A DNA stretch of 64,000 nucleotides from Pseudomonas sp. Q11 (GCF_024494355.1 NZ_JAKNQY010000022.1:1-64000), one strand, 5' to 3'. Numbered from the stretch's first letter, positions 28,508 through 38,604 are shown. Notes: generated from the letters alone by a model not told the origin. Numbers and translations are program-made.

Positions 28508-30883
28508 TTAGAACGTCTGGCCGAGGGAGAATTGGAACACTTGAGTTTCAGCGTCATCCGGTTTCTTGATCGGCATCGCCAGGGCGAAGCTCAAAGGACC
28601 CAGCGCGGTGACCCAGGTCACACCCACGCCCACGGAACTTGCCAGGTTGCTCAGGCCGATGTCGTTGCACTTGGTATTGGACCTGCTGCCGTCGGTATTG
28701 GTGGTGTCCTCGCACGAGGAGTCGAATACGTTACCCACGTCCCAAAATACCGAGGTACGCAAGGAGCGCTGATCCTTGACGAACGGCATCGGGAACAACA
28801 GCTCGACACCGCCCTGGATCAAGACATTACCACCGAACGGCAGCGGATCCTGGTCCGGATCACGTATGGTTCCCGGGTTGGTGCCCCTGCTCGGCGTACT
28901 GCGCGGGCCAAGGGTGCTGTCCTTGAAACCACGAACCGAGTTGAAACCACCGGCGTAGTAGTTCTCGTAGAACGGCAAGCCGTCGGTGGAACCATAACCG
29001 TCGCCATAACCCAGCTCAGTGTGCAAACGCATGGTGTAATTATCAGACAGCGGCTGGAACAGTTGGCCACGATAGTCGAGCTTGAAGAACGAGAGGTCGC
29101 TGCCAGGGGTGGTAGTTTCCAATACCAGGCTCTGGGAACGGCCACGGGTCGCCAGCACGCCTTTGTTCAAGGTCGACTCGGACCATCCGACAGACGCCTT
29201 GAAGTTCAGGTACTTGTCGCCTTCCTTTTCAACGAAGTCAAAAATCTCGTCAACGGTATAACGCCCGGTGCTGATTTCGTCCTGCTGGGCGGTGAGACCG
29301 AATGTAAGCCGCGAAGTCTCGCTGATTGGATAACCCACGTTGACGCCTGCACCCAGGCTGTCCACGGCATAGCTGGAGATGTCGGAGTCGAGCTCGTCAT
29401 AGTCAGTGGTGCGATAGAAGGCGTTGTAGCCCAGGCTCACACCGTCTGCAGTCCAGTAGGGGTCGACGAAGCCGAAGTTGTAGCGGGTCTGGTATTCGCT
29501 GCGGGTCAGGCCGACGCTGACCCGGTTACCGGTACCCAGGAAGTTGTTCTGGGTGATCGAACCGCCGAGGATCAGGCCGGCGCTCTGGGCAAAACCGACG
29601 CTGGCGGTGATCGAACCGGAAGCTTGCTCTTCAACGCTGTAGTTCACATCGACCTGGTCATCGACGCCGGGCACTGCCGGAGTCTCGACGTTGACTTCCT
29701 TGAAGAAGCCCAGGCGTTCCAGACGAGTCTTGGATTGGTCGATCAGGTAGGTCGACGCCCAGCCACCTTCCATCTGGCGCATTTCACGGCGCAGCACCTC
29801 GTCCTCGGACTTGGTGTTGCCACGGAAGTTGATGCGGTTGACGTAGGCACGCTTGCCCGGATCCACGGCGAAGGTGATGTCGACGGTATGGTCTTCATCG
29901 TGTGGCTGAGGCACGCCGTTGACGTTGGCGAAGGTATAACCTTCGTTACCCAGGCGCCGGGTGATCAGTTCGGAAGTGGTGGTCATCAGCTTGCGCGAGA
30001 ACACCTGGCCCTTCTGCACCAGCAGCAGCGACGTGACCTGGTCTTCAGGGACCTTCAGGTCACCGCTGAGCTTGACGTCACGAACGGTGTACTTGTCGCC
30101 TTCGTTGACGTTGACGGTGATGTAGACGTGCTTCTTGTCCGGGGTGATGGACACCTGGGTCGAAGCGATGTCCATGTTGATATAGCCACGGTCCAGGTAG
30201 TAGGAACGCAGGCGCTCCAGGTCACCGGAGAGTTTTTCGCGGGCGTACTTGTCGTCATTCTTGAAGAACGACAGCCAGTTGGTGGTCTTGAGCTCGAACA
30301 GGTCGATCAGGTCTTCATCCGGGAAAACGGTGTTGCCCACCACGTTGATGTGCTGGATGGCCGCAACGGTGCCTTCATTGATGTTGACCTTAAGGCCTAC
30401 GCGGTTGCGCGGCTGCGGTACCACTTCGGTGTCGACGGTGGCCGAGTAACGGCCCTGGGCAACGTACTGGCGTTGCAACTCGTTACGAACACCTTCGAGG
30501 GTGGCGCGCTGGAAGATTTCGCCTTCGGCCAGGCCGGATTGTTTGAGGCCCTTCATCAGGTCTTCAGTGGAGATCGCCTTGTTGCCTTCGATCTCAATAC
30601 TGGCGACCGATGGCCGCTCAACTACCGTGATGACCAGGACATTGCCGTCACGACCCAGTTGGATATCTTGAAAGAAGCCGGTTTTGAACAGCGCACGAGT
30701 GGACTCCACCAGGCGCCGATCATCCGCCTGCTCGCCGACGTTTAACGGCAAGGCACCAAAGACACTACCCGCGGAGACCCGCTGGAGGCCATTGACGCGA
30801 ATATCAGAGATAGTGAAGGACTCGGCGTGAACTTCGGCGATCATCAATACGGTGAGAACCGCAGTTAGCAGCAGACGTTTCAT
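28508..30883 (-). CDS. bamA: Outer membrane assembly factor BamA
   Basis: BamA inserts beta-barrel proteins into the outer membrane. The 791-residue protein has a signal peptide ending near Ala20 (EVHA-ESF), five POTRA domains (about 22-420) and a C-terminal 16-strand barrel ending in Phe (FSLGQTF). The VRGF motif is present (NSVRGFKDS). The ATG at 30883 gives a proper signal peptide; an upstream ATG adds nine residues. A hairpin lies just upstream. Confidence 0.96.
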   Translation of the reverse strand: MKRLLLTAVLTVLMIAEVHAESFTISDIRVNGLQRVSAGSVFGALPLNVGEQADDRRLVESTRALFKTGFFQDIQLGRDGNVLVITVVERPSVASIEIEGNKAISTEDLMKGLKQSGLAEGEIFQRATLEGVRNELQRQYVAQGRYSATVDTEVVPQPRNRVGLKVNINEGTVAAIQHINVVGNTVFPDEDLIDLFELKTTNWLSFFKNDDKYAREKLSGDLERLRSYYLDRGYINMDIASTQVSITPDKKHVYITVNVNEGDKYTVRDVKLSGDLKVPEDQVTSLLLVQKGQVFSRKLMTTTSELITRRLGNEGYTFANVNGVPQPHDEDHTVDITFAVDPGKRAYVNRINFRGNTKSEDEVLRREMRQMEGGWASTYLIDQSKTRLERLGFFKEVNVETPAVPGVDDQVDVNYSVEEQASGSITASVGFAQSAGLILGGSITQNNFLGTGNRVSVGLTRSEYQTRYNFGFVDPYWTADGVSLGYNAFYRTTDYDELDSDISSYAVDSLGAGVNVGYPISETSRLTFGLTAQQDEISTGRYTVDEIFDFVEKEGDKYLNFKASVGWSESTLNKGVLATRGRSQSLVLETTTPGSDLSFFKLDYRGQLFQPLSDNYTMRLHTELGYGDGYGSTDGLPFYENYYAGGFNSVRGFKDSTLGPRSTPSRGTNPGTIRDPDQDPLPFGGNVLIQGGVELLFPMPFVKDQRSLRTSVFWDVGNVFDSSCEDTTNTDGSRSNTKCNDIGLSNLASSVGVGVTWVTALGPLSFALAMPIKKPDDAETQVFQFSLGQTF

Positions 30884-30918
30884 GAAGTCCTTTCTTATTC
30901 CAACTGGCAATAAACAAA

Positions 30919-30937
30919 CTGCCGCAAAATGCGGCAG
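30919..30937 (-). terminator. Terminator or attenuator hairpin between rseP and bamA
   Basis: ctgccgca and tgcggcag pair perfectly around three bases and are followed on the minus strand by the T-rich tttgtttattg. It lies 36-54 bases upstream of bamA and about 20 after the rseP stop. It may lower read-through into bamA. Confidence 0.55.
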
Positions 30938-30957
30938 ATTCGCAATTCAGCGAAGCG

Positions 30958-32310
30958 TTACAGACGACCCAAATCGTTGACCAAGGCAAGCAACATAACC
31001 CCGACCACCAAGCTGATACCGATCTGTATCCCCCAACCTTGCACCCTATCCGACAAGGGACGACCACGCGCCCACTCGATCAGATAAAACAGCAGATGCC
31101 CCCCATCCAGTACCGGAATGGGCAGCAAATTCAGAACCCCCAGGCTAATGCTCAGATAAGCAAGGAAATTCAGGAAATCAGCGACGCCCGACTGGGCAGA
31201 AGCGCCCGCCACTTTAGCAATGGTTATCGGTCCACTCAAGTTTTTTACCGAGAGCTCGCCGAACAACATTTTCTTGAGCGAATCGAGGGTCAGGATGCTC
31301 ATGGTCCAGGTACGACGCGCGCCCTCGCCAATCGCCGCCACAGGGCCGAAGCTGACCTCGCGGACCATCTCCGGCGGCCAGTCGACGGCCTTGACGCCGG
31401 CGCCCAGATAACCGGTCGGCGCCTTGCTCTCGCCACGGGCGGCCAGGGTTACCGGGACGTCAATTGGAGCACCATCGCGTTCGACGCGCAGCACAATTTT
31501 GGTATCAGGACGTACGCGAACCGAATCGACCACCTGTTGCCAGTCGCTTACCGGCAGGCCATCGAGCGACAGCAGCCGATCACCGGTCTTCAGGCCTGCT
31601 GCCTGGGCCGGGCCTTTCGGATCAAGCTCGGCCAGCACCGGCGGCAACGCAGGTCGCCAAGGCCGAATGCCCAAGGAACGGATCGGATCCGGCTCGTCGG
31701 CACCCTTGAGCCAGTTATCCAGCACCAGTTCGCGAGGCGACTGCGTCGTCGAACCTTGCTCACGCACCACCAACTGCAACGAGCCGCTCTCGCCCAGACG
31801 CCGCACCAATTGCAGATTCACGGCCGCCCAGCCCGAGGTGGGCTCGCCGTCGATGGCGACGATTTCCTCGCCCGCGCCCAGACCCGCCCGTGCGGCTACG
31901 CTGCCAGCCTCGACCGCGCCGATGACCGGCCGCACCTGTTCGCTGCCCAACATGGCCAGGGCCCAGAAAAAAACCATGGCCAGTAAAAAGTTGGCAATCG
32001 GCCCCGCCGCCACGATGGCGATACGCTGACGGACGGTCTTGCGATTGAAGGATTGGTCGAGCTGATCGGCGGGCACTTCACCTTCGCGCTCGTCGAGCAT
32101 CTTCACGTAGCCGCCCAGCGGAATGGCCGCCACAACGAATTCGGTGCCTTTTTTGTCATGCCAGCGCAGCAGCGGCATGCCGAAACCGACGGAAAAACGC
32201 AGAACCTTGACGCCACAGCGACGCGCGACCCAGAAATGACCGAATTCGTGAAAAGTGACCAGCACCCCCAATGCAACCAGGGTGCCGACAATCATATAGA
32301 GCGCGCTCAT
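30958..32310 (-). CDS. rseP: Site-2 intramembrane protease RseP
   Basis: RseP cuts the membrane anti-sigma factor (RseA/MucA) after the DegS-type cut and so releases the envelope stress sigma factor. The 450-residue protein has the zinc motif HEFGH at residues 21-25 in its first membrane helix, two central PDZ domains (about 115-310) and the NLLPIPVLDGGH motif in a late helix. The ATG at 32310 is the family start. It follows dxr. Confidence 0.95.
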   Translation of the reverse strand: MSALYMIVGTLVALGVLVTFHEFGHFWVARRCGVKVLRFSVGFGMPLLRWHDKKGTEFVVAAIPLGGYVKMLDEREGEVPADQLDQSFNRKTVRQRIAIVAAGPIANFLLAMVFFWALAMLGSEQVRPVIGAVEAGSVAARAGLGAGEEIVAIDGEPTSGWAAVNLQLVRRLGESGSLQLVVREQGSTTQSPRELVLDNWLKGADEPDPIRSLGIRPWRPALPPVLAELDPKGPAQAAGLKTGDRLLSLDGLPVSDWQQVVDSVRVRPDTKIVLRVERDGAPIDVPVTLAARGESKAPTGYLGAGVKAVDWPPEMVREVSFGPVAAIGEGARRTWTMSILTLDSLKKMLFGELSVKNLSGPITIAKVAGASAQSGVADFLNFLAYLSISLGVLNLLPIPVLDGGHLLFYLIEWARGRPLSDRVQGWGIQIGISLVVGVMLLALVNDLGRL

Positions 32311-32362
32311 CTGTTTTCTCCGCAATCCTGCCCAGGACAATCCTGGCTAACGTACCGCAGCC

Positions 32363-33553
32363 TCAACGCCCGTGGCGCTTCAACCATTGGCCCGCCAGCT
32401 CGCGAGCCCTGGCGTCCGCCGTGAATACCGCATCAAGGTCATCGAGCGAAACCACGGCCTCGAGGTTCAAGACCTCCTCGATGATACTCGCGATCTCGAG
32501 GTAACGGACACGTCCGTCGAGAAACGCTGCAACCGCCACCTCATTGGCGGCGTTAAGCATGGCCGGAGCACTGTTGCCCGCCTCGGCCGCCTGTCGCGCC
32601 AGACGCAGGCATGGAAAGCGCTGCTCGTCCGGCGCCTGGAAATCCAGGCGGGCAATGGCAAACAGGTCCAGCGGCGCCACGCCCGAATCGATCCGCGCAG
32701 GCCAGGCCAGTGCATTGGCGATCGGGGTGCGCATGTCCGGGTTGCCCAACTGGGCCAGTACCGAACCGTCGATGTAGTCAACCAGGGAGTGGATCACGCT
32801 CTGCGGGTGAATCACTACCTCGACCTGGGAAGGCCTGGCATCGAACAACCAGCAAGCCTCGATCAGTTCCAGGCCTTTGTTCATCATGCTGGCCGAGTCC
32901 ACGGAAATCTTGCGTCCCATGGACCAGTTCGGGTGAGCACAGGCCTGCTCCGGTGAAACATGCACCAACTCTTCCAGCGGAGTCTGCCGGAACGGGCCGC
33001 CGGAAGCTGTCAGCAAAATCCGCCGGACCCCCACCGCGCCCAGGCCGCGGGAAAAGTCCTGCGGCATGCATTGAAAAATCGCATTGTGCTCGCTGTCGAT
33101 GGGCAACAACACCGAGCCGCTTTTGCGCACCGCCTGCATGAACAGCGCGCCGGACATTACCAAGGCCTCTTTGTTGGCCAGCAGGATCTTCTTGCCAGCC
33201 TCCACCGCCGCCAGCGTCGGACGCAAGCCCGCCGCGCCGACAATCGCCGCCATCACCGCGTCGACTTCAGGATCGGAGGCCACCTGACACAAACCCTCCT
33301 CCCCCACCAGCACACGGGTAGGCAAGCCTGCCGCTCGCAAGTCGTCCTGCAAGGCCCGCGCAACGCCAGCCTCGGGCACCACGGCGAACCGCGGGGTGTG
33401 GCGTATGCACAGCGCCAGCAACTCACTCAAGCGAGTGAAACCACTGAGGGCAAACACCTGGTAGCGCTCCGGGTGCCGGCCGATGACGTCAAGCGTACTC
33501 AGACCAATCGAACCGGTAGCCCCCAGGACGGTGATGTATTGAGGGCGACTCAC
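32363..33553 (-). CDS. dxr: 1-deoxy-D-xylulose 5-phosphate reductoisomerase
   Basis: Dxr (IspC) makes MEP from DXP with NADPH, the committed step of the MEP pathway. The 396-residue protein shows the NADPH-binding GATGSIG at residues 10-16, LLANKEALVMSG, the substrate region SGGPF, and the metal-binding DSEHNAIFQ. I use the GTG start at 33553 because its GTGA overlaps the cdsA stop and the protein then begins SRPQ as in relatives. An ATG at 33568 would add five residues. Confidence 0.94.
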   Translation of the reverse strand: MSRPQYITVLGATGSIGLSTLDVIGRHPERYQVFALSGFTRLSELLALCIRHTPRFAVVPEAGVARALQDDLRAAGLPTRVLVGEEGLCQVASDPEVDAVMAAIVGAAGLRPTLAAVEAGKKILLANKEALVMSGALFMQAVRKSGSVLLPIDSEHNAIFQCMPQDFSRGLGAVGVRRILLTASGGPFRQTPLEELVHVSPEQACAHPNWSMGRKISVDSASMMNKGLELIEACWLFDARPSQVEVVIHPQSVIHSLVDYIDGSVLAQLGNPDMRTPIANALAWPARIDSGVAPLDLFAIARLDFQAPDEQRFPCLRLARQAAEAGNSAPAMLNAANEVAVAAFLDGRVRYLEIASIIEEVLNLEAVVSLDDLDAVFTADARARELAGQWLKRHGR

Positions 33554-34356
33554 GATGCCGCCATCCACAACAACACGGCAAAGATCGGAATCGCAGCGGT
33601 GAGGCTGTCGATGCGATCCAGCACCCCACCATGGCCGGGCAGCAGATTACTGCTGTCCTTGATGCCGGACTGACGCTTGAACATGCTTTCGGTCAGGTCG
33701 CCGACCACCGAAACAAACACGATGAGGGCGGCGCCAAACAGGCCCATCAACAACTGCCCGGCACTCCACTCGCGCACGACGCCGACCACGGCCGTGATCA
33801 CCAGGCTCAAGGCCAGGCCTCCATAGACCCCTTCCCAACTCTTGCCAGGACTGACCTTGGGCGCAAGCTTGCGCTTGCCAAACGCCCGCCCGGAGAAATA
33901 GGCACCGACATCCGCACCCCAGACCAACACCATCACGGCCATGATCTGCCAGTTGCCCAACGGGCCTTGCTTGATCCAGATCAGCCCTTGCCAGGCCGGT
34001 AGCAGGATAAGCAGGCCAATCACCAGCTTCGCGGCAGCGCCGGCCCAATGATGCGTGGTCCGCGGATAGGTCAACACCAGGAAAGTCGCCGTGGCCCACC
34101 ACAACACCGCTGCGCCCAGCACCCAGGGCGCGATACCCGGCACCAGGTACATGACGAACAGCATCGCCGCCACGGCCACGGCGTAGGCCACGCGCGCAGA
34201 CTGCGCGGGGAAACCCGCCAGGCGCGCCCACTCCCACGCCCCCAAAGTCACGACCAACCCGATGAACAGCGCGAAACTGGCACCTTCAAGCAGGAAGAAT
34301 CCACCCAGGGCGATGGGCAGCAGGATCAGGGCGGTGATGATTCGTTGTTTAAGCAT
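33550..34356 (-). CDS. cdsA: Phosphatidate cytidylyltransferase
   Basis: CdsA makes CDP-diacylglycerol, the precursor of all major phospholipids. The 268-residue protein has about seven or eight membrane helices and the C-terminal signature ending GHGGVLDRIDSL. KVSPGKSWEGVYGG precedes it. It overlaps uppS by one base (TAATG) and dxr by four (GTGA). Confidence 0.95.
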   Translation of the reverse strand: MLKQRIITALILLPIALGGFFLLEGASFALFIGLVVTLGAWEWARLAGFPAQSARVAYAVAVAAMLFVMYLVPGIAPWVLGAAVLWWATATFLVLTYPRTTHHWAGAAAKLVIGLLILLPAWQGLIWIKQGPLGNWQIMAVMVLVWGADVGAYFSGRAFGKRKLAPKVSPGKSWEGVYGGLALSLVITAVVGVVREWSAGQLLMGLFGAALIVFVSVVGDLTESMFKRQSGIKDSSNLLPGHGGVLDRIDSLTAAIPIFAVLLWMAAS

Positions 34357-35111
34357 TAAACCCGGGCTCCAGCTTCGATCTGTTCGCTCGTTTTACCGAA
34401 ACGACGCTGACGGGAAGCGAAATCGGCCAGCGCCGTGCGCATGGCTTCGTGTTTGAAGTCCGGCCAGAACAGGTCGGAGAAGTACAGCTCAGCGTAGGCC
34501 AGCTGCCAGAGCAGGAAGTTGCTGATGCGATGCTCGCCACCGGTGCGAATGCACAGGTCAGGCAATGGCAAGTCGCCAGTGGCCAGACAGGTCTGCAACA
34601 GCTCAGGCGTGATGTCTTCCGGCCGCAGATGCCCGGCTTGGACTTCCCGCGCGAGCCGTTGGGCCGCCTGGGCGATGTCCCACTGACCGCCATAGTTGGC
34701 AGCAATTTGCAGGACGAACCGATCGGCACCCGCCGTGGCGGCCTCGGCTTCGCGCATTGCCGCCTGCAACTCGGGATGAAAGCGCGAGCGATCACCAATA
34801 ATCCGCAGGCTGATACTGTTGTCGTTGAGGCGCTTGGCCTCACGCCGCAGGGCCTTGAGGAACAGGTCCATCAAGGCACTGACTTCATCGGCCGGACGCT
34901 GCCAGTTCTCGCTGGAGAAGGCGAACAGGGTCAATACCTCGACCCCAGCTTCGGCGCACACCTCGATGACCGCGCGAACTGCATCGACCCCCGCCTTGTG
35001 CCCGGCAACGCCAGGCATAAAGCGCTTCTTGGCCCAGCGATTATTGCCGTCCATGATGATCGCCACGTGGCGCGGAACCGCGAACGGCACGGCCTGCTTG
35101 GTCTTTTCCAT
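34356..35111 (-). CDS. uppS: Undecaprenyl diphosphate synthase
   Basis: UppS builds the C55 lipid carrier for peptidoglycan and O-antigen from IPP and FPP. The 251-residue protein has the cis-prenyltransferase motif AIIMDGNNRWAK with catalytic Asp21, the TLFAFSSENW segment and CIRTGGEHRISNFLLWQLAYAE split by function near the C-terminus. The gene is also called ispU. Confidence 0.96.
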   Translation of the reverse strand: MEKTKQAVPFAVPRHVAIIMDGNNRWAKKRFMPGVAGHKAGVDAVRAVIEVCAEAGVEVLTLFAFSSENWQRPADEVSALMDLFLKALRREAKRLNDNSISLRIIGDRSRFHPELQAAMREAEAATAGADRFVLQIAANYGGQWDIAQAAQRLAREVQAGHLRPEDITPELLQTCLATGDLPLPDLCIRTGGEHRISNFLLWQLAYAELYFSDLFWPDFKHEAMRTALADFASRQRRFGKTSEQIEAGARV

Positions 35112-35124
35112 GAAAACGAGACCC

Positions 35125-35682
35125 TTATACGGCCATCAGGTCTTTTTCTTTCTGCGCCAAATCCGCGTCGATTTTAGCCACGTACTTCTTGGTCAGGTCA
35201 TCAATCTCGCCAGTGGCGCGACGCTCTTCGTCTTCGCTGATTTCCTTTTCCTTGACCAGGTCCTTGAGCTGACTGTTGGCATCACGGCGGATATTACGCA
35301 CGGCGACGCGGGCGTCTTCAGCCACATCACGGGCCTGCTTGGTGAAGCCCTTGCGGGTTTCCTCGGTCAGGGCCGGCATGGAAATCAGCAGCAACTCACC
35401 CAGGTTGGTCGGGTTCAGGTTCAGGCCGGCACTGCCGATGGCCTTGTCGACCGCGCCCAGCATGTTGCGTTCAAAGGCAACGACTTGCAGGGTACGTGCA
35501 TCCTTGACGGTGATGTTGGCCACTTGCTTGATCGGGGTATCAGAACCGTAGTACGGCACCATCACACCTTCCAGGATGCTTGGGTGCGCCTGGCCGGTAC
35601 GAATGCGACCGAAGTTGTGTGCCAGCGACTCCACGGATTTCTGCATGCGCTCTTGAGCGTCTTTCTTGATTTCGTTGATCAT
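35125..35682 (-). CDS. frr: Ribosome recycling factor
   Basis: RRF splits post-termination ribosomes together with EF-G. The 185-residue protein has the two-domain form with FGRIRTGQAHPSIL and DARVAVRNIRRDAN, both strongly conserved. It overlaps pyrH by four bases (ATGA), and uppS follows after 13 bases. Confidence 0.96.
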   Translation of the reverse strand: MINEIKKDAQERMQKSVESLAHNFGRIRTGQAHPSILEGVMVPYYGSDTPIKQVANITVKDARTLQVVAFERNMLGAVDKAIGSAGLNLNPTNLGELLLISMPALTEETRKGFTKQARDVAEDARVAVRNIRRDANSQLKDLVKEKEISEDEERRATGEIDDLTKKYVAKIDADLAQKEKDLMAV

Positions 35683-36422
35683 TGTTGTGCTTCCTCGATC
35701 AGTGTTCCTTCGGCGCCACCATGCACGATATTCAGCAGGGCGCCGGGCTTGTTCATGTTAAAGACGCGTAGCGGCATCTTGTGGTCGCGGCACAGGCAGA
35801 TAGCCGTGAGGTCCATGACACCCAGCTTGCGATCCAGTACTTCATCGTAGGTCAGATGATCGAACTTCTCGGCATGCGGGTCTTTGAACGGGTCAGCGGT
35901 ATAGACGCCATCGACCTTGGTTGCCTTGAGCACGACATCGGCATCGATCTCGATCGCTCGCAGGCAGGCGGCCGAATCCGTGGTGAAGAACGGATTACCG
36001 GTGCCGGCGGCAAAAATCACCACTTCCTTGGCATTGAGGTGGCGCATGGCTTTGCGGCGGTCGTAGTGATCGGTCACGCCGACCATGGAGATGGCCGACA
36101 TTACGATGGCCGAGATATTGGCACGCTCCAGCGCATCGCGCATAGCCAGGGCGTTCATCACAGTGGCCAGCATGCCCATGTGGTCGCCCGTAACCCGATC
36201 CATGCCGGCCGCGCTCAGCGCTGCACCGCGAAACAGGTTGCCGCCGCCGATGACCAGGCCGACCTGAACGCCGATCCCCACCAACTGGCCGACTTCCAGC
36301 GCCATGCGATCCAGCACTTTCGGATCGATCCCGAACTCTTCCGAGCCCATCAGGGCCTCGCCGCTAAGCTTGAGTAGAATGCGTTTATAGCGAGCCTGAT
36401 AACCACTGCCCTGCTGAGCCAT
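35679..36422 (-). CDS. pyrH: UMP kinase
   Basis: PyrH phosphorylates UMP to UDP. The 247-residue amino acid kinase fold protein has LKLSGEAL, VIGGGNLFRG and the D-rich TDSAACLRAIE segment. The ATG at 36422 has an ideal ribosome site (aggaga); 14 upstream codons to 36464 are not conserved. It follows tsf after a terminator and overlaps frr. Confidence 0.96.
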   Translation of the reverse strand: MAQQGSGYQARYKRILLKLSGEALMGSEEFGIDPKVLDRMALEVGQLVGIGVQVGLVIGGGNLFRGAALSAAGMDRVTGDHMGMLATVMNALAMRDALERANISAIVMSAISMVGVTDHYDRRKAMRHLNAKEVVIFAAGTGNPFFTTDSAACLRAIEIDADVVLKATKVDGVYTADPFKDPHAEKFDHLTYDEVLDRKLGVMDLTAICLCRDHKMPLRVFNMNKPGALLNIVHGGAEGTLIEEAQQ

Positions 36423-36574
36423 TGCGAATCTCTCCTGCGGCGTAATTTTCGAAAATTCTTTCAAGCTGTTTGCAGCCTGGGTTCACTCTAGTCTGACGCT
36501 GACACAGCGCCATCGGAACACGGCTTTGTAAGCCAGTTCCGACAGGAAACCAATAAAAATCGGCATCCCCATCC

Positions 36575-36610
36575 AAAAAGAGGCTGCGCGCGTTAAGCGG
36601 GCAGCCTCTT
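36575..36610 (-). terminator. Rho-independent terminator after tsf
   Basis: agaggctgc and gcagcctct pair over 9 bp and lead into a short T tract on the minus strand, 26 bases after the tsf stop. Confidence 0.75.
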
Positions 36611-36635
36611 CTGGGCGACAGTTGTGGAAACCGTC

Positions 36636-37502
36636 TTATTGCTTGCTGGCAGCAGCTACCTGGGCAGCAACTTCAGCAGCGAAGTCGTCAACCGGCTTCT
36701 CGATGCCTTCGCCTACTTTGAAGTAGGTGAAAGAAACGATTTCAGCACCGGCTTTCTTCGCCAGGTCGCCGACTTTGATTTCCGGGTTCTTGACGAAAGC
36801 CTGTTCAACCAGGCTGGCTTCGGCCAGGAACTTGGAGATACGGCCGCTGACCATTTTTTCTGCGATTTCAGCAGGCTTGCCTTTGAGCTTCTCTTCGTTG
36901 AGCTGCAGGAAAACGCTCTTCTCGCGCTCGATCGCTTCAGCCGAAACGTCGGTAGGCAGCAGGAACTCAGGGTTGGTTGCAGCCACGTGCATGGCGATGT
37001 CTTTCGCCAGCTCGGTATCGCCGCCCTTCAGGACGACCGCAACACCGATCTTGTTGCCGTGCAGGTAGGTACCGACCACGTCACCTTCAACGCGAACCAG
37101 GCGACGGATGTTGACGTTCTCACCGGTCTTGCCAACCAGGACCAGGCGCGCTTCTTCCTGAGACTCGATCAGCGGGGCTGCGTCGGTCAGTTTGTCAGCA
37201 AAGGCTTTTTCGACGCTGGCAGCGACGAATGCTTTGAAGTCATCCTGCAGAGCCAGGAAGTCGGTCTGGGAGTTGACTTCCAGCAGAACGGCGACCTTGC
37301 CGTCGTCCTTGATGGCGATAGCGCCTTCAGCGGCAACGTTGCCAGCTTTCTTGGCAGCCTTGATGGCGCCCGAAGCACGCATGTCATCAATGGCTTTCTC
37401 GATGTCGCCGCCAGCCTTGGTCAAGGCTTTCTTGCAGTCCATCATGCCTTCGCCGGTACGCTCGCGCAGTTCTTTGACCAACGCTGCAGTAATCTCTGCC
37501 AT
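36636..37502 (-). CDS. tsf: Elongation factor Ts
   Basis: EF-Ts recharges EF-Tu with GTP. The 288-residue protein has the N-terminal UBA-like domain with LRERTGEGMMDCKKAL and the core EF-Tu contact TDFLALQDDFK (TDFV in E. coli). It follows rpsB with a terminator between them. Confidence 0.97.
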   Translation of the reverse strand: MAEITAALVKELRERTGEGMMDCKKALTKAGGDIEKAIDDMRASGAIKAAKKAGNVAAEGAIAIKDDGKVAVLLEVNSQTDFLALQDDFKAFVAASVEKAFADKLTDAAPLIESQEEARLVLVGKTGENVNIRRLVRVEGDVVGTYLHGNKIGVAVVLKGGDTELAKDIAMHVAATNPEFLLPTDVSAEAIEREKSVFLQLNEEKLKGKPAEIAEKMVSGRISKFLAEASLVEQAFVKNPEIKVGDLAKKAGAEIVSFTYFKVGEGIEKPVDDFAAEVAAQVAAASKQ

Positions 37503-37640
37503 TTCAAAATCCTCTTGGATAGGTTTTCAACCATTCCACCCGATTGAACGGGCGTGCAATTCTTCCCGAACCACCCTTGTTAGCCGCTGCACGTTACAGA
37601 TGCTGTAGCTGCGCTGCTGACAAATGGTTTTCGAGGTGGC

Positions 37641-37665
37641 AAAAAGGGGGCCAAGCCCCCTTTTT
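37641..37665. terminator. Terminator between rpsB and tsf
   Basis: aaaaagggggc and gcccccttttt pair around a three-base loop. It has A and T runs on both sides and can work in either direction. It probably sets the rpsB/tsf ratio by partial termination. Confidence 0.85.
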
Positions 37666-37693
37666 GCTTACTGAGTCAACGCCAGGGCGTCAA

Positions 37694-38431
37694 TTACTCA
37701 GCGGCTGCTGCCGGAGCTTCTTCAGCGAAGACTTCGGTGCCGCCATTAACGTTGTTGCGACCACGGATAACAGCGTCTGCCATCGAACCCATGTACAGCT
37801 GGATGGCGCGAATGGCGTCATCGTTGCCTGGGATGATGTAGTCAACGCCTTCCGGGCTGCTGTTGGTATCGACAACGCCGATGACCGGGATACCCAGCTT
37901 GTTGGCTTCGGTGATCGCGATGCGCTCGTGGTCAACGTCGATCACGAACAGTGCGTCAGGCAGACCGCCCATGTCCTTGATACCGCCCAGGGAGCGGTCC
38001 AGCTTCTCAAGATCGCGAGTGCGCATCAGCGCTTCTTTCTTGGTCAGCTTGGCGAAAGTACCGTCTTCGGACTGGACTTCAAGGTCACGCAGACGCTTGA
38101 TGGAAGCGCGAATGGTCTTGAAGTTGGTCAGCATGCCGCCCAACCAGCGGTGATCGACGTACGGCGAACCGCAACGTGCTGCTTCTTCAGCAACGATCTT
38201 GCCAGCGGAACGCTTGGTGCCGACGAACAGAATCTTGTTTTTGCCCTGGGCCAGGCGCTCTACGAAGGTCAGTGCCTCGTTGAACATTGGCAGGGTTTTT
38301 TCAAGGTTGATGATGTGGATCTTGTTACGCGCGCCGAAAATGTACTTGCCCATTTTCGGGTTCCAGTAACGGGTCTGGTGACCGAAGTGCACACCGGCCT
38401 TCAGCATATCGCGCATGTTGACTTGGGACAT
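37694..38431 (-). CDS. rpsB: 30S ribosomal protein S2
   Basis: S2 is a structural protein of the small subunit. The 245-residue protein shows LKAGVHFGHQTRYWNPKM and the WLGGMLTNFKT and PDALFVIDVDHE segments typical of S2, with a low-complexity Ala/Glu C-terminus. It is the first gene of the rpsB-tsf-pyrH-frr series. Confidence 0.97.
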   Translation of the reverse strand: MSQVNMRDMLKAGVHFGHQTRYWNPKMGKYIFGARNKIHIINLEKTLPMFNEALTFVERLAQGKNKILFVGTKRSAGKIVAEEAARCGSPYVDHRWLGGMLTNFKTIRASIKRLRDLEVQSEDGTFAKLTKKEALMRTRDLEKLDRSLGGIKDMGGLPDALFVIDVDHERIAITEANKLGIPVIGVVDTNSSPEGVDYIIPGNDDAIRAIQLYMGSMADAVIRGRNNVNGGTEVFAEEAPAAAAE

Positions 38432-38572
38432 GATAGTTCCTTGATAAGTCGGGTTTGGCCTCCACGTATCCCAATGACCAACCAGCGGCCTATATAAGCC
38501 GAAGGCACCCAGGTCATCGTGTCGACACGTGTGTGGATTTAAGCTTGCGGGGTCATCCCCGGAAAGCGGCGC

Positions 38573-38604
38573 ATTTTATACCACAGCAAGGGCGAAAACG
38601 GAAC
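38573..38604 (-). promoter_or_regulatory. Candidate rpsB promoter
   Basis: A strong -10 (tataaaat, 38573-38580 minus strand) is followed by a GC-rich discriminator (gcgccgc). The -35 region (ttccgt) is weak. The rest of the 376-base gap 38432-38807 is the rpsB leader and the map upstream region; a possible map -10 is tagaat at 38721. Confidence 0.45.

Noticed and set aside
28184..30745. 853-codon open frame opposite bamA/skp
   Set aside because: Spans two well-supported reverse-strand genes; composition is that of an antisense shadow.
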